Below, in pieces: positions 1 to 5,428 of a stretch of DNA of 12,754 bases. The stretch comes from Trueperaceae bacterium. GTDB lineage: Bacteria > Deinococcota > Deinococci > Deinococcales > Trueperaceae. Numbering within the stretch: the first letter of the stretch is position 1; each line of letters opens with the position of its first letter. The translations under genes and the position numbers were made by a program. The notes beneath the pieces are model-generated. The model worked only from the letters and a program-made list of their open reading frames with translations, was not told the DNA's origin and ran no database searches. The stretch spans positions 1 to 12,754 of the forward strand of contig SKMG01000104.1 in the NCBI GenBank assembly GCA_007121175.1, in the 5' to 3' direction.

Positions 1-1
1 C

Positions 2-946
2 CTACCCATCGAGTAGCCGCTGGACATCCTCGAGCAGTTCAACGAGGTGTCGACGTTCAGACTCCGACAGCGCCGCCACACGCCGCCGCGAAAGCAACCG
101 CCTCGTAGCGTTGAGAGCGAGCACCATACGCTCACCGACCGAGCCCTCGACCGTGTCTTCCGAGCGGATCTCCGTGATGCGCCTGCGGATCTGGCTCAGA
201 CTCAGACTCTGATCGATCGCCTCACGCAACAGCGCATTGCGCGCTTCGACCGGCTCCACGCGGGCGATGGCTTGAGCCTTCGTGAAGGCCAGTTGCCCAG
301 TGCGGACCGCTTCCAAGAGTTCTTCGGGGAATGAGAGGATCGGCACGCGGTTGACCAAGAACGATACTGGCGTGAACCGCCCTAGTCGCTCGAACAGTTC
401 GACAGCAACGTCCAACTGATGCGCGTCGACATCGGCTTCGCCACTACGACCGCGCTCCTGCTGGTAGATCGCCTGGAGCAGCGCGAGGACGCCGGCGCGA
501 TCGAGGTCGAGCGTGAGGCCGAGCAACGCCAGGACCGCCTCCGTTTCCTCGACGGCATTGAGGTCCTCGCGCTGGAGGTTCTCGATGATGGAGATCTCGA
601 GAGCCTCTCGATCGTTCAGTTCGAGAACGATCGCCGGCACATGTTGCAGGCCAGCGTCCTTCGCTGCCCGGGTCCGCCGCTCGCCCGCCACGAGCTCGTA
701 GCCACCGTCGACGCGTCGCACGAGCACCGGCTCCAGCACGCCTCGCTGGCGGATCGACGTAGTGAGGTGTGCTAGCGCCGTCGGATCCATGTGGTGGCGC
801 GGTTGCTGCTCGTTGAACCGAATGGCATCGATCGAGATCTGGGCCGGCGGCGTCGGAACGTCCGGCCGATCGCCACCGAGATCTCCCAGGATAGCCTCGA
901 ACACCGCCGCCCGGTCGATGTCGTTGCGGCGACGCCGACCGGTCAT
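2..946 (-). CDS. parB: ParB-family partition protein (CTPase, centromere-binding)
   Basis: 314 aa, complete; the stop codon is at 2-4, almost at the window edge. ParB proteins bind parS centromeres, clamp and slide on DNA using CTP, and stimulate ParA to segregate the replicon. Visible: the ParB/Srx-like N-terminal domain at about 36-130, with GVLEPVLVR (69-77), the CTP-pocket motif AGERR (87-91) and ENLQREDLN (122-130). The segment that usually holds the parS-reading helix-turn-helix (about 140-230) departs from the common Spo0J pattern: it has an acidic insert followed by NRVPILSFPEELL and TKAQAIARV. I associate that pattern with plasmid or secondary-chromosome ParBs. The C terminus (about 270-314) is helical and Leu/Arg-rich, likely for dimerisation. 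The gene overlaps the parA stop by 4 nt, so translation is probably coupled. Family assignment is firm; specificity for a particular parS is unknown. Confidence 0.95.
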   Translation of the reverse strand: MTGRRRRNDIDRAAVFEAILGDLGGDRPDVPTPPAQISIDAIRFNEQQPRHHMDPTALAHLTTSIRQRGVLEPVLVRRVDGGYELVAGERRTRAAKDAGLQHVPAIVLELNDREALEISIIENLQREDLNAVEETEAVLALLGLTLDLDRAGVLALLQAIYQQERGRSGEADVDAHQLDVAVELFERLGRFTPVSFLVNRVPILSFPEELLEAVRTGQLAFTKAQAIARVEPVEARNALLREAIDQSLSLSQIRRRITEIRSEDTVEGSVGERMVLALNATRRLLSRRRVAALSESERRHLVELLEDVQRLLDG

Positions 947-1740
947 GACCGGCTCCCTAGCGCAGCGAGCAACTCCCGTGCGACCTGCCTGATCTCCTGA
1001 TCGGCTTCGCTTCCTGGGGCATACACCGGAATGGGCATGCCCTTCACCTGGGCATCGCTGTAGTACGCGGGTCGGCTCGATAGGGGAGAGGAGATGGGCG
1101 CGAGCGCGGGCAGCTGTGCCGTGATGATGTCATGACTCTCACGATCGTGACGCGTTCTCCGATCGTGCTGCGTCAGCACGAACAACACGATCCCGAGGCC
1201 TGGTGCGGCCTTGCGGTACTCGCGGACCATCTTGATGACGGTCTGAATCCCGTCGAGTCCCTTGCGGTTCGTCGGCAACGGGACGACCACGCGGTCTGCA
1301 GCCACCACAGCGAGCGCTGACAGCTGGCCGAGGCTCGGCGGCGGGTCGATGAGCACGTAGTCGTAGCCTTGGAGCCGGCGCACCGCCTCCCTCAGGCGCA
1401 GTACGCCCATGAAGACGCTCAGGATCTCACGTTCGATGATGGCGATGTTCAACTGCGCCGGAATGAGGTCCATGCCATGGACCTGGCGGGGTGGCGGGAG
1501 CAGCATCTCGGCGTCGTCGACATCGCCCTCCGAATCCATGGCGCCGAGCACCGCGGGATACGCGGTGTCGGCCAAGTCGACGTCATCATCGACCCCGAGC
1601 CATTTCGTCAGGTTGGCCTGCGGATCCATGTCGATGAGCAAGACGCGGCGGCCGGACTCCGCTAAGACGTAGCCGAGGTCGCGAACGGTGCTCGTCTTGG
1701 CCACGCCCCCCGCGTGGTTGAAGAATGTCAGCACGACCAT
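943..1740 (-). CDS. parA: ParA-family partition ATPase with variant P-loop
   Basis: 265 aa. It is the nucleoid-binding ATPase that moves ParB-parS complexes during segregation. Visible: the Walker A region NHAGGVAKTS (8-17), Walker A' DMDPQANLT (37-45) and Walker B-like YVLIDPPPSLG (127-137). Typical ParA/MinD proteins have KGGxGKT. Here the signature lysine position is A10 and the second glycine position is A14, while the phosphate-binding K15 remains. NHAGG-type P-loops are, as I recall, a natural subgroup on Deinococcus-like and other replicons, so this is probably not a defect. There is no N-terminal DNA-binding extension, so it is a short type Ib-like or chromosomal-type ParA in size. 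The start is the ATG at 1740, with AGGA about 10 nt upstream. It is first in a parA-parB operon divergent from rep across the iteron region. Confidence 0.95.
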   Translation of the reverse strand: MVVLTFFNHAGGVAKTSTVRDLGYVLAESGRRVLLIDMDPQANLTKWLGVDDDVDLADTAYPAVLGAMDSEGDVDDAEMLLPPPRQVHGMDLIPAQLNIAIIEREILSVFMGVLRLREAVRRLQGYDYVLIDPPPSLGQLSALAVVAADRVVVPLPTNRKGLDGIQTVIKMVREYRKAAPGLGIVLFVLTQHDRRTRHDRESHDIITAQLPALAPISSPLSSRPAYYSDAQVKGMPIPVYAPGSEADQEIRQVARELLAALGSRS

Positions 1741-1793
1741 CGCATCACGTCCTGATCTGGAACCGGGCGGCGCCTTCGGTCATCCGATCTCGC

Positions 1794-1799
1794 ATTCTA
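1794..1799 (-). promoter_or_regulatory. Candidate -10 element for parAB
   Basis: Read on the minus strand this is TAGAAT preceded by T, a 5/6 match to TATAAT, about 54 nt before the parA ATG. I see no good -35 hexamer at the usual distance. The stretch between it and the ATG contains only AGGA as a ribosome-binding signal. It is offered as the best promoter candidate in the parA leader, not as an established one. Confidence 0.3.
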
Positions 1800-1900
1800 A
1801 CCGGCATGCGCGCACTCGGTAGCGGCAGGCCACGAGCAATCAGCTCCGTCGATCGCCGAGATGCGCTACCGTGGGGCCGAGGCCCCCCGCCCGGACCCGA

Positions 1901-1919
1901 AGTACCGCCATGTTCCCAC
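1901..1919 (-). repeat. Iteron copy 1 (inverted)
   Basis: On the minus strand this reads GTGGGAACATGGCGGTACT, fitting the 19-bp iteron consensus at every defined position. It is one base from the 20-bp palindrome at 1921-1940. Its orientation is opposite to the main array before rep. Confidence 0.8.
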
Positions 1920-1920
1920 T

Positions 1921-1940
1921 CGGCCATAACGTTATGGCCG
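1921..1940. promoter_or_regulatory. Perfect 20-bp palindrome, candidate parS or operator
   Basis: CGGCCATAACGTTATGGCCG equals its own reverse complement over all 20 bases. It lies about 180 bp upstream of parA and abuts an inverted iteron. A related half (CGGCCAT) recurs at 1965-1971. It is not the canonical chromosomal parS (TGTTTCACGTGAAACA), but plasmid and secondary-chromosome ParBs use other palindromes. It could be the ParB site, a ParA/Rep operator or a regulator site; the sequence alone does not decide. Confidence 0.55.
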
Positions 1941-1975
1941 GACCGTGAGGTGCCATGAGCCCGGCGGCCATGCCG

Positions 1976-1994
1976 AGTACCTCGAATTCCCCGC
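1976..1994 (-). repeat. Iteron copy 2 (inverted)
   Basis: On the minus strand this reads GCGGGGAATTCGAGGTACT, identical at 17 of 19 positions to the iteron nearest rep (2707-2725) but inverted. Together with the copy at 1901-1919 it flanks the palindrome region, so Rep could bridge both ends of the origin. Confidence 0.85.
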
Positions 1995-2137
1995 TTGCTG
2001 GCCCCGATTGCGCGCTCGGACAGCACCACGCAGCAACGGCTTCTGTGGCGCACGCACCCCGGCCTTGGGAAGAAGGCCTTCGCGCGACTGCTGTGCAGAC
2101 CACGACAGTGGGGTCGTCGAGTCACGACGAGAGCATA

Positions 2138-2402
2138 CCGGGAATGCAACGGTACTCCTCGGTCCCCCCTCAAGCCATCGAAGCAATCCGGGGTGCGCAA
2201 CGCTGTGCGTGTCAAGCTGACTTCTGCGCGTCGACCGGGAACTGAGCGGGACGAGCCCGGGCCCTCGAGCACGGCCCAACGCCTGCGCCGCGGTGGGAAA
2301 CCTCGGGTACCGCCGCTGCGGATCGCGGCGGACATCGGTTCGAGCTAGCGAGGTGGGGAAGATCAGGGACTGATGGCACCGCAGCGGGGAAGATCTGGTA
2401 CT
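2138..2402 (+). repeat. Dispersed direct iterons 3-7
   Basis: Five plus-strand 19-bp iterons lie at 2138-2156, 2235-2253, 2293-2311, 2353-2371 and 2384-2402. Start-to-start distances are 97, 58, 60 and 31 bp. The copy at 2384 reads GCGGGGAAGATCTGGTACT and that at 2353 reads GTGGGGAAGATCAGGGACT. The copy at 2235 ends in ACG rather than ACC/ACT and is the weakest. The wide spacing contrasts with the tight array nearer rep; such outlying iterons are often involved in copy-number control in known iteron plasmids. Confidence 0.75.
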
Positions 2403-2411
2403 CGCCGGGCC

Positions 2412-2434
2412 CAGCTCGAGGCAGCCTCGAGCTG
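2412..2434. repeat. 23-bp inverted repeat (11-bp arms, 1-nt centre)
   Basis: CAGCTCGAGGC and GCCTCGAGCTG are exact reverse complements around a single A at 2423. It sits between the dispersed iterons and the DnaA-like boxes. No T-run follows on either strand, so it is not a standard intrinsic terminator. It could be a protein-binding dyad or a structured element of the origin. Confidence 0.6.
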
Positions 2435-2448
2435 CCTCGGAGGTCGCT

Positions 2449-2466
2449 CTGTCCACATGTGGCAAA
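2449..2466. promoter_or_regulatory. Two abutting DnaA-box-like nonamers
   Basis: CTGTCCACA on the plus strand (2449-2457) and TTTGCCACA on the minus strand (2458-2466) each match TTATCCACA at 7 of 9 positions and meet head to head. The join forms a 10-bp palindrome, CCACATGTGG. Position beside the AT-enriched stretch fits DnaA loading at an iteron origin. The matches are degenerate, so this is a moderate call. Confidence 0.4.
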
Positions 2467-2517
2467 TGCCTCATCAGCAGTGTCGTGACCGCTCCATCAT
2501 CACGCTCGACATTGCTG

Positions 2518-2556
2518 TGCTCTTTACGATTCAAGCTCGTCTTTACCTTTAATGGA
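2518..2556. other. AT-enriched stretch, candidate DNA unwinding element
   Basis: This segment of roughly 60% A+T stands out in a strongly GC-rich region. It contains TCTTTAC twice, at 2521-2527 and 2540-2546. It lies between the DnaA-like boxes and the six-copy iteron array, where an unwinding element is expected in iteron origins. Function is inferred from composition and position. Confidence 0.45.
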
Positions 2557-2597
2557 CGTTCGATCTGCGCGTCCTGGACGAGTTTCCTGAAGCTCCA

Positions 2598-2725
2598 GTG
2601 GGAACCGGGCGGGACCAGAACGGGAGCTAGCGGGTACTGGTGATGGAACTGGGCGGAACCGGGGCGGGAACGGCGCGGTACCGTGCGGGAAAGATGGGGT
2701 ACCGAAGCGGGGAATTGGGGGTACT
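2598..2725 (+). repeat. Six phased direct iterons (copies 8-13)
   Basis: Six 19-bp copies start at 2598, 2620, 2642, 2664, 2685 and 2707, giving steps of 22, 22, 22, 21 and 22 bp, about two helical turns each. Examples are GCGGGAAAGATGGGGTACC (2685-2703) and GCGGGGAATTGGGGGTACT (2707-2725). G at positions 4, 5, 14 and 15 and A-C at 17-18 are constant. The copy at 2642 has A instead of T/G at position 16. Uniform orientation and helical phasing are the classic signature of Rep-binding iterons adjacent to the initiator gene. Confidence 0.92.
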
Positions 2726-2753
2726 CAGGTTCCCCGCTTCGCGGTGCGAAGCG
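2703..2753. promoter_or_regulatory. Compound inverted repeat, likely Rep autoregulation operator
   Basis: CGAAGCGGGGAA (2703-2714, within the last iteron) is exactly repeated in inverse as TTCCCCGCTTCG (2730-2741). A second hairpin overlaps it, CGCTTCGC (2735-2742) with GCGAAGCG (2746-2753), loop GGT. The last direct iteron and the inverted arm share the central GTAC at 2721-2724. In known iteron plasmids, inverted iteron halves over the rep promoter bind Rep dimers and repress rep. The position 50-100 bp before rep fits that role, which remains inferred. Confidence 0.6.
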
Positions 2754-2763
2754 GTGAAGGATC

Positions 2764-2793
2764 TGGACCATTCCCCATATGCGGTGGTAGGCT
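2764..2793 (+). promoter_or_regulatory. Candidate rep promoter
   Basis: TGGACC (2764-2769; 4 of 6 match to TTGACA) and TAGGCT (2788-2793; TAnnnT) are separated by 18 bp and end 9 nt before the rep ATG. That would give a very short or absent leader. No strong Shine-Dalgarno is visible before rep. It lies just downstream of the inverted repeat at 2703-2753. Confidence 0.35.
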
Positions 2794-2802
2794 TGTGACG
2801 AC

Positions 2803-4314
2803 ATGGCGACCCGGAAGGATGGCGAACGTGTGCGTGAAGACGCCAAGGCCGCGGACGCCGCCGGTGGGCTGACCAGAGCGCGAGGTAAGGCCGCAGCGAG
2901 GGGCGCGGGCCGGGGAGGCCGAACCGTCGGCCGACGGTCGATCGAGCGCCGCGGCGGGCGCATCGCGGTCACCCAGGCCAACCCGTTGGCGCTCAGCCGG
3001 CAGGAGATGGGCCTTTTGACCAAGCGCCTGCTCGTTCTGGCGCTGTCCGACATCACGCGAGACGATCACGATCTGGAGCCGATTCGCATCACCGCGTGGG
3101 AGTACGCTCAGATGTTCAACATCCGGGGAAAGAGCATCTACTCTCGCATCGAGGAGTCGGCTCGAGAGTTGCTCGAGCAGACCGTGCAGGTCAAGGAGGC
3201 CAACGGCGATTGGGTGATGTTCCAGTGGGTGTCCGAGGCCCGCTACGACAGTGGCCGCGACAGCCGCGACAAGCTCGCGTGCATCGAGTTGAAGATCCAC
3301 GACAAGCTCAAGCCGTACCTGCTGCAACTGAGGCGTGACTTCAGCATCATCCCGACCGAGCAACTGCTCAGCTTCGAGAGCTTCAACAGCATGCGGCTCT
3401 TCGAGGTGCTCTACACCACGAGTTATGGCGGCGAAAAGCGCTTCCTGCACTTCGACGTCGATGACCTCAAGCTGCGGCTCGGGCTCGAGGGCAAGTACGA
3501 CCGCTTCAAGGACTTCACCTACGTGCTCGACAAGGCGCAACGCGAGTTTGCCCTCTACACCTGTCTCACGTTCGAGTACGAGGGCGTCAAGGTCGGGCGC
3601 AAGTATCAGCAGGTCGAGATCATCATCAGCAAGAACGACGTGTTCAAACCGCGTGTTCGGTTGCCGGAGAGCATCGCCCGTCGAGTGCCGCGCGAGGCCG
3701 ACGCGGAAGCGCGGTTGAAGGCGCTCCAGGCGCGCGACGCCCTCGTCGACGTGGGATGGGCCGTCGATCCTGATGGGACCGTCAGCCAGTACGGCGCCCG
3801 CCGCGTGATCGAGATCGTTCGCTACGCGAAGTCGCTCGAGCGCAAGGCCGAGACGACCGGGCGGCCGATCCTCAACCTGCCCGGCTTCATCCACAGCCTG
3901 CTGCAGCAAGGCATCGAACCGCCGGTCATCGAGCAGGAGTCCTCTGGCGAGCAGCGCCTCAGCCGCGAGGCCATCCGGAGCATCGCCGCGAGCATCAGCG
4001 ACAGTTTCCACCAGCATCGTCGCCAGCGAGCGCAGAGCATCTGGAGTGAGCTGTCCTCTGAGCAGCAGGAGCTCGTCAAGACCCTGATGCAAGCGACCCT
4101 GCACCGGTTTACCCTCGAGCGCATCGAGCGTGACCAGTGGCAAGGCAGCCTGTTCGAGATCAGTCGCATCGACGTGATGGCGAGCCACGGCTTCCTGTCG
4201 CTTCCTGCCCAGCTCAGTGACGTGGCGACCTATGCCGAGCACTACGGACTGCTTCGAGACTACCAGCCCGATGACCGTCAACGGTTGTTGGCGGAACTCG
4301 ACGACGAGCGCTGA
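2803..4314 (+). CDS. rep: Plasmid/chromid replication initiator, Rep_3 (RepB-like) family
   Basis: 503 aa. Initiators of this family bind iterons through two winged-helix domains and open the origin. Visible: a basic Arg/Lys/Ala/Gly-rich tail (1-55); a first winged helix from about 57 (QANPLALSRQEMGLL, then ITAWEYAQMFNIRGKSIYSRI at 96-116), which matches the Rep_3 pattern; and a second winged helix at about 180-285 (FSIIPTEQLLSF, MRLFEVLYTTSYG, FKDFTYVLDKAQREF). A C-terminal region (about 290-503) follows that has no obvious domain; it makes the protein longer than the roughly 250-330 aa of simple plasmid Reps. The ILNLPGFIHSLLQQG stretch resembles a helical tail segment seen in other plasmid Reps. 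The ATG at 2803 has no clear ribosome-binding site. The phased iterons directly upstream support the assignment strongly. Confidence 0.93.
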   Translation: MATRKDGERVREDAKAADAAGGLTRARGKAAARGAGRGGRTVGRRSIERRGGRIAVTQANPLALSRQEMGLLTKRLLVLALSDITRDDHDLEPIRITAWEYAQMFNIRGKSIYSRIEESARELLEQTVQVKEANGDWVMFQWVSEARYDSGRDSRDKLACIELKIHDKLKPYLLQLRRDFSIIPTEQLLSFESFNSMRLFEVLYTTSYGGEKRFLHFDVDDLKLRLGLEGKYDRFKDFTYVLDKAQREFALYTCLTFEYEGVKVGRKYQQVEIIISKNDVFKPRVRLPESIARRVPREADAEARLKALQARDALVDVGWAVDPDGTVSQYGARRVIEIVRYAKSLERKAETTGRPILNLPGFIHSLLQQGIEPPVIEQESSGEQRLSREAIRSIAASISDSFHQHRRQRAQSIWSELSSEQQELVKTLMQATLHRFTLERIERDQWQGSLFEISRIDVMASHGFLSLPAQLSDVATYAEHYGLLRDYQPDDRQRLLAELDDER

Positions 4315-4322
4315 GCGGGCCG

Positions 4323-4988
4323 ATGTGCGGGCGCTTCACGCTCTACCACGACGAGGATGATCTCACCGGCCTCTTGGACGTGGCCGCGTTCCCCGTCACG
4401 CGGCGCTACAACGTCGCGCCGACGCAGCTCGTGTCGTGGGTACGCCAGCGCCCCGATGGTGAGCGCGAGACGCTGGCAGGCCGCTGGGGCTTGATCCCGG
4501 CTTGGGTCGACGATCCCAGCGTCTTCAAGGCGACGCTGATCAACGCCCGGTCCGAGACCGCGGCGGTCAAGCCCAGCTTTCGCGACGCGATGCGCCGTGC
4601 GCGTTGCGTCATCCCCGCCAGCGGCTTCTACGAGTGGCGCCGAGTCGGCGGCCGGAAGCAGCCCTTCCACGTCGTCCGCACCGATGGGACGCCGCTGCTC
4701 CTCGCCGGCCTCTACGCCGAGCGCACGGCGGAGGAGGGCGGCAACAGCGCGGCCATCTTGACCTGCCAGGCCAACGACATCATCGCCGCGATCCACGACC
4801 GCATGCCGGTCGTGCTCGCAGCCGGCGAGCTCGACCGCTGGCTCGATCCGACGCGGCAGCCGCCCGACGGCATCGGCGACCTCCTAGCCCCGTGCCCGAG
4901 CGAATGGCTGCTGGCCTACCCGGTCGATCCGCGCGTCGGCAACCCCAGCGCCGACGATCCCGGTCTGGTTGAGCCGAGACCTAACTGA
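4323..4988 (+). CDS. SRAP-family abasic-site protein (YedK/HMCES-like)
   Basis: 221 aa, the usual length. SRAP proteins crosslink through Cys2 to abasic sites in single-stranded DNA, shielding them at replication forks. All hallmark residues are present: C2 in MCGRF, N30 in RYNVAPTQ, N74 in INARSET, E104 in GFYEW and H158 in HDRMPVV. These correspond to the Cys, Asn, Glu and His active-site set of YedK. The essential Cys2 fixes the start at the ATG at 4323. The gene starts 8 nt after the rep stop codon on the same strand, so it is probably cotranscribed and perhaps coupled. That suggests a role protecting template strands when this replicon initiates or replicates, though cotranscription alone does not prove it. 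The function at the family level is firm. Confidence 0.95.
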   Translation: MCGRFTLYHDEDDLTGLLDVAAFPVTRRYNVAPTQLVSWVRQRPDGERETLAGRWGLIPAWVDDPSVFKATLINARSETAAVKPSFRDAMRRARCVIPASGFYEWRRVGGRKQPFHVVRTDGTPLLLAGLYAERTAEEGGNSAAILTCQANDIIAAIHDRMPVVLAAGELDRWLDPTRQPPDGIGDLLAPCPSEWLLAYPVDPRVGNPSADDPGLVEPRPN

Positions 4989-5012
4989 GCGTATATCGTG
5001 CGCCGCCGCGAT

Positions 5013-5034
5013 CGAGGCCTCGCAGGCGGCCTCG
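5013..5034. terminator. GC-rich hairpin after the rep-SRAP operon
   Basis: CGAGGCC (5013-5019) pairs with GGCCTCG (5028-5034) around an 8-nt loop, about 25 nt downstream of the SRAP stop codon. There is no T-run, so if it terminates transcription it would be a weak or factor-dependent site. Confidence 0.3.
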
Positions 5035-5069
5035 GACGTGCAAAGCGCTACACTGCGTCCGCAACGAAG

Positions 5070-5094
5070 TGCTACCTTAGGAAATGAGGTAGCA
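5070..5094. terminator. Hairpin in convergent gap, possible bidirectional terminator
   Basis: TGCTACCT (5070-5077) pairs exactly with AGGTAGCA (5087-5094) around the 9-nt loop TAGGAAATG. It lies between the ends of the rep-SRAP and alg-like operons, where a bidirectional terminator would be expected. No U-tract is visible on either strand. The loop and arm could equally be a protein-binding dyad. Confidence 0.3.
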
Positions 5095-5428
5095 GATGCC
5101 CGTAGCGCGCCGACATCCCAACTCCAGCGCGGTATCAGCGTGAACCCGGTTCTGGCACTCGCGCTGGCCTTGGCGCTCATCTCGCTGCTCGGGACCGCCG
5201 CAGCCGCTCTGCACGACGCCCTCGCGTCGCTGGTGCGCGGCTCGAGACGGCCGCTCACAGCGCGCTCGGTAGAGGCTGATCCGCACGCCAGCACACCGCG
5301 ACGTGTGATGTCGAGCGCCCACGTGCAGCGAGCTTACCCGGCGCAAGGAGAGTGCCGGTCTCAGTTCCGCCCTCCTGGAGCCGACGACCGCAGCGGCACA
5401 GCCGCGGACGTCATCGATCGGCGGTTGA

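Larger units (their letters stand above)
1741..2802. other. Iteron-type replication origin between parA and rep
   Basis: This 1062-bp gene-free region lies between divergent parA and rep. It holds 13 copies of a 19-bp iteron (consensus GYGGGRANNNNNNGGKACY), a perfect 20-bp palindrome, a 23-bp hairpin, two abutting DnaA-box-like nonamers, an AT-enriched stretch and a compound inverted repeat just before rep. Order from parA to rep: inverted iterons plus palindrome, dispersed direct iterons, hairpin, DnaA boxes, AT-rich segment, six phased iterons, inverted repeat, rep. Iteron plasmid origins are known to combine Rep-binding iterons, DnaA boxes and an AT-rich unwinding element beside rep. All elements were read by eye. 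The open frames crossing this region look like high-GC coincidences. Function as an origin is inferred. Confidence 0.85.
4989..5428. other. Convergent intergenic gap (440 bp)
   Basis: This lies between the 3' ends of the SRAP gene (plus) and the second hydrolase gene (minus). It contains the two hairpins at 5013-5034 and 5070-5094. One weak coding candidate exists on the plus strand. A GTG at 5140 opens a frame beginning VNPVLALALALALISLLG, a plausible single membrane segment, and this frame stays open to 5553. It has no ribosome-binding site at the GTG and overlaps the convergent hydrolase gene by 125 nt. A 15-codon frame from the ATG at 5096, with AGGT upstream, ends in TGA overlapping that GTG. 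I do not regard either as established. Confidence 0.5.

Noticed and set aside
1756..1774. Possible fourteenth iteron (TCTGGAACCGGGCGGCGCC)
   Set aside because: It matches the copy at 2598 at about 14 of 19 positions but lacks the constant A at position 17, and lies in the parA leader.
1873..1886. GGGGCC-GA-GGCCCC dyad
   Set aside because: Arms are only 6 bp of pure G/C with a 2-nt centre, easily expected by chance in this base composition.
1745..3056. Long minus-strand open frames of 196 and 374 codons across the parA-rep gap
   Set aside because: They run through the iterons, hairpins and the first part of rep; composition is Arg/Pro/Ser-rich and no motif is recognisable.
2725..4281. 518-codon open frame on the minus strand antisense to rep
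   Set aside because: It mirrors the codons of the well-supported Rep gene in a high-GC sequence, has low-complexity Leu/Asp/Ala composition, and matches no family.
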